Shown here piece after piece: positions 62,184 to 64,000 of a stretch of DNA of 64,000 bases. Location: assembly GCA_964404255.1 (NCBI GenBank), contig CAYOJJ010000004.1, positions 62,001 to 126,000 of the forward strand. Direction: 5' to 3'. Origin of the DNA: JAFDZW01 sp964404255 (GTDB taxonomy: Bacteria > Bacteroidota > Ignavibacteria > Palsa-1295). The translations under genes were made by a program, and so were the position numbers. Every line of letters starts with the position of its first letter. The stretch's first letter is position 1. The notes under the pieces are model-generated. The model saw only the letters and a program-made list of their open reading frames with translations, had not been told where the DNA came from and did not search any database.

Positions 62184-63698
62184 ATGACCATTTCTGTTGT
62201 AAAAGCCAACTGGAAATCCTTCTCCTGCGACGCTGTCGCTTTCTTCCAGCCCGAAGATAAAAAATGGCTCGAAAGTCATTTGCATTATTACGGGAAAGAT
62301 ACCCAATTGATGCAGACAGCCACTACCCTCCTTACAACAGGAGATATGGCCGGCAAAAAGGACGAACTCATTGTTCTTTATCCGGCGAAGAAAGAAGCAG
62401 CTCCGAAACGGTTATTACTTGTTGGCATGGGCAAGCCGGAGACTGTCACCCTGGAAACGGTTCGCCGCTCAGCAGCCAAAGCCGCTAAAAAAGCGGTCGC
62501 TCTTAAAAGCAAAACTCTGGCGCTGTATCTTCCGAGAGTCAAAGGTTCTACTGGCGCCGAAGTTGCCGCAGCAGTGGTAGAAGGTATTACCCTTGGATTG
62601 TATAAGTGGGATAAATATAAAAAGAAAGAAGATACTACCACCCTTTCTACCGTAACCATCCTCTCCGATGAGGCCGAGATTCATGGCTCCAAGCATACCG
62701 AGATCAAGAAAGTAATCGCCGATACGCAGATCATTTGCGCCGGCACTATCTTTGCCCGCGATATGGAAAATGAGCCCTCCAACAATAAGTATCCTGAGGT
62801 TATGGGCAAATGGGCTCAGGAGGCCGGTAAAGGTAATGGTATTAAAGTTACGGTCTTCGGCCCGAATGAATTACGCAAAAATAAAATGGTTGGTATCCTT
62901 GCCGTTAATCAGGGTTCTGTCAAGGAAGGCCGTTTTATTATCATGGAGTATAAAGGCTCCAAAAAGAAAGACGCAAAGCCGATCGTGCTCGTTGGTAAAG
63001 GCATTACGTTCGATACCGGTGGTATCTCTATCAAACCGGCACCTGGTATGGGTGATATGATCAGCGATATGTCAGGTGGTGCAACCGTTATTGCAACGAT
63101 GAAGACTATTGCCGACCTCAAATTGCCGGTAAATGTCATTGGCCTTGTTTCGAGTGCGGAAAATATGCCTTCGGGCAGTGCTACCCGCCCCGGAGATATT
63201 ATTACCTACCCGAACGGTGTATCTGCCGAGATCGATAATACCGATGCCGAAGGCCGCCTGGTACTTGCCGATGCTCTTATCTGGGCGAAGCAATATCAGC
63301 CGAAGCATGTGATCGATCTTGCAACGCTTACCGGCGCTTGTGTCGTCGCTCTCGGTCATATTACGACCGGTATGATGGGTAATGACGAAAAGATGAAAGC
63401 AACGCTCAAGCGCATCGGCGATAAAGTCTATGAGCGCGTTTGTGAACTGCCGATCTATGATGAATACGATGAACTCATCAAGAGCGATTGCGCCGATGTC
63501 AAGAACACCGGCGGCCGTTGGGGCGGCGCGATCACTGCGGCTATGTTCTTAAAGAAGTTTACCGATTATCCCTGGATCCACCTTGATATTGCCGGTACGG
63601 CTCGCGGAGAGACCCAGCTCGATTATATCAACAAAGGCGGAACGGGCGTCTGTGTACGTCTTCTTACCCATATGTTGATGGAAGAAGCCGGTAAATAA
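62184..63698 (+). CDS. pepA: Leucyl aminopeptidase (M17 family)
   Basis: 504 residues. The N-terminal domain (1-170) is typical of M17 and is followed by the metal-dependent catalytic domain. The metal and active-site motifs are GKGITFDTGGISIKP (about 272), MSGGATVIATM, NTDAEGRLVLADAL (about 352) and TLTGACVVALG. It removes N-terminal residues from peptides in the cytosol; some homologues (PepA/XerA) also bind DNA in plasmid resolution. Single gene with its own terminator. Confidence 0.95.
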   Translation: MTISVVKANWKSFSCDAVAFFQPEDKKWLESHLHYYGKDTQLMQTATTLLTTGDMAGKKDELIVLYPAKKEAAPKRLLLVGMGKPETVTLETVRRSAAKAAKKAVALKSKTLALYLPRVKGSTGAEVAAAVVEGITLGLYKWDKYKKKEDTTTLSTVTILSDEAEIHGSKHTEIKKVIADTQIICAGTIFARDMENEPSNNKYPEVMGKWAQEAGKGNGIKVTVFGPNELRKNKMVGILAVNQGSVKEGRFIIMEYKGSKKKDAKPIVLVGKGITFDTGGISIKPAPGMGDMISDMSGGATVIATMKTIADLKLPVNVIGLVSSAENMPSGSATRPGDIITYPNGVSAEIDNTDAEGRLVLADALIWAKQYQPKHVIDLATLTGACVVALGHITTGMMGNDEKMKATLKRIGDKVYERVCELPIYDEYDELIKSDCADVKNTGGRWGGAITAAMFLKKFTDYPWIHLDIAGTARGETQLDYINKGGTGVCVRLLTHMLMEEAGK

Positions 63699-63713
63699 TT
63701 ATCGCTGTATATC

Positions 63714-63740
63714 AAAAAGGCAGCTGTTAGCTGCCTTTTT
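63714..63740 (+). terminator. Intrinsic terminator of pepA
   Basis: Perfect 12-bp stem (63714-63725 with 63729-63740) with a 3-base loop, ending in a T-run, 15 bases past the pepA stop. Confidence 0.92.
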
Positions 63741-63806
63741 TATTTTAAACAAAGAATCTTATTACAACCTTTTGCCGTATTATTTACGCAAAACCTACTT
63801 TTAAAA

Positions 63807-64000
63807 ATGAGAATGAGCACAAAGAGATTCTTTTTTATTACCGTACTAACTGCTGTTATTATCTCAGGCTGTAATGCTGATAAAGGTGAGGCAAAAAGCA
63901 CTTCGGTTAAAGAGGTTACCGAAGAGACCGCTACCGCTACAACAGAAACCGCAACATTCGCAATGGGATGTTTCTGGCATTCGGAAGAGATGTTTCTTGA
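63807..64000 (+). CDS. msrA: Peptide methionine sulfoxide reductase MsrA, lipoprotein form (5' part)
   Basis: The first 64 residues are visible before the window ends. ATG at 63807 (another in frame at 63813). A signal with lipobox VIISGC puts the lipidated Cys at 22, followed by a Thr/Glu/Ala linker. The domain then begins ETATFAMGCFWHSEEMFL, where GCFW holds the catalytic Cys (55) of MsrA. The enzyme reduces methionine-S-sulfoxide. The lipoprotein signal places it in the envelope, where it would repair oxidised exported proteins. The usual Gly after GCFW is His here, as in some Bacteroidota members. Confidence 0.85.
   Translation, partial: MRMSTKRFFFITVLTAVIISGCNADKGEAKSTSVKEVTEETATATTETATFAMGCFWHSEEMFL

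Noticed and set aside
1..64000. tRNA genes, CRISPR arrays and insertion sequences
   Set aside because: Gaps between genes are short and none shows a T-loop consensus, spaced direct repeats or transposase frames.

Overview
The window looks like a chromosomal segment of an FCB-group bacterium (Bacteroidota/Chlorobiota side). It is possibly from an Ignavibacteria- or Kapabacteria-like lineage, but that finer placement is inference. The evidence is: several large secreted proteins with C-terminal type IX secretion (T9SS) sorting domains; Omp28-like, DUF5777, DUF6662, DUF6580 and DUF2807 proteins; promoter elements of the Bacteroidota form TAnnTTTG; and very few Shine-Dalgarno sequences. No rRNA, tRNA, CRISPR array, insertion sequence or prophage was recognised. 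The window is densely coding on both strands. Most convergent gene pairs are separated by one bidirectional hairpin terminator.

Layout. 1-3744: tail of an unidentified gene, a terminator, and smc (minus). 3873-9186: a degenerate HisA-like protein, a BNR-repeat T9SS protein and an RmlD-like reductase. 9190-12098: a DUF2807 protein and fusA (minus). 12245-14794: a YetF-like membrane protein and an ABC-F ATPase. 14858-21509 (minus): C-terminal processing protease, then pyrK-pyrD-lytic transglycosylase joined by TAATG overlaps, and a large TPR lipoprotein. 21680-22830: a porin-like barrel plus a cytochrome c lipoprotein behind two Fur-box-like operators. 22887-26721 (minus): lon and carA. 26830-30693 (minus): a cobalamin riboswitch controlling btuB, a BtuG-like lipoprotein and a DUF6580 membrane protein. 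30702-33760 (minus): a compact operon of two cytochrome-like lipoproteins, an OB-fold protein, a YceI protein and a DUF5777 barrel. 33869-37390 (minus): a T9SS protein with an unclear start codon, followed by a 357-base non-coding stretch holding an orphan minus-strand terminator.

37748-43667 (plus) carries a lipoprotein, protoporphyrinogen oxidase, an O-antigen-ligase-like membrane protein, hemB and hemL. 43805-46147 is an Omp28/thioredoxin-like T9SS protein. 46275-49090 holds a transsulfuration pair (cystathionine beta-synthase and a gamma-lyase/synthase) and a small lipoprotein. 49078-52393 (minus): recQ, purM and a lipoprotein. 52480-54417: an RlmI-like methyltransferase and an outer-membrane barrel. 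54500-61108: a small T9SS protein, a tail-fibre-like secreted protein and a six-repeat T9SS protein. 61188-64000: an alpha/beta hydrolase, a leucyl aminopeptidase and the start of a lipoprotein-type msrA.

Three themes connect the genes. The first is cofactor supply: B12 uptake under a riboswitch, and haem synthesis. The second is envelope redox proteins, where barrels are twice paired with c-type cytochrome lipoproteins. The third is heavy investment in T9SS cargo, although no recognisable T9SS core gene other than a possible SprE/PorW-like lipoprotein lies here. The most promising items for follow-up are the cytochrome/OB/YceI/DUF5777 operon, the riboswitch whose terminator overlaps the btuB start site, the twin operators at 21616-21661, and the HisA-like pseudoenzyme.
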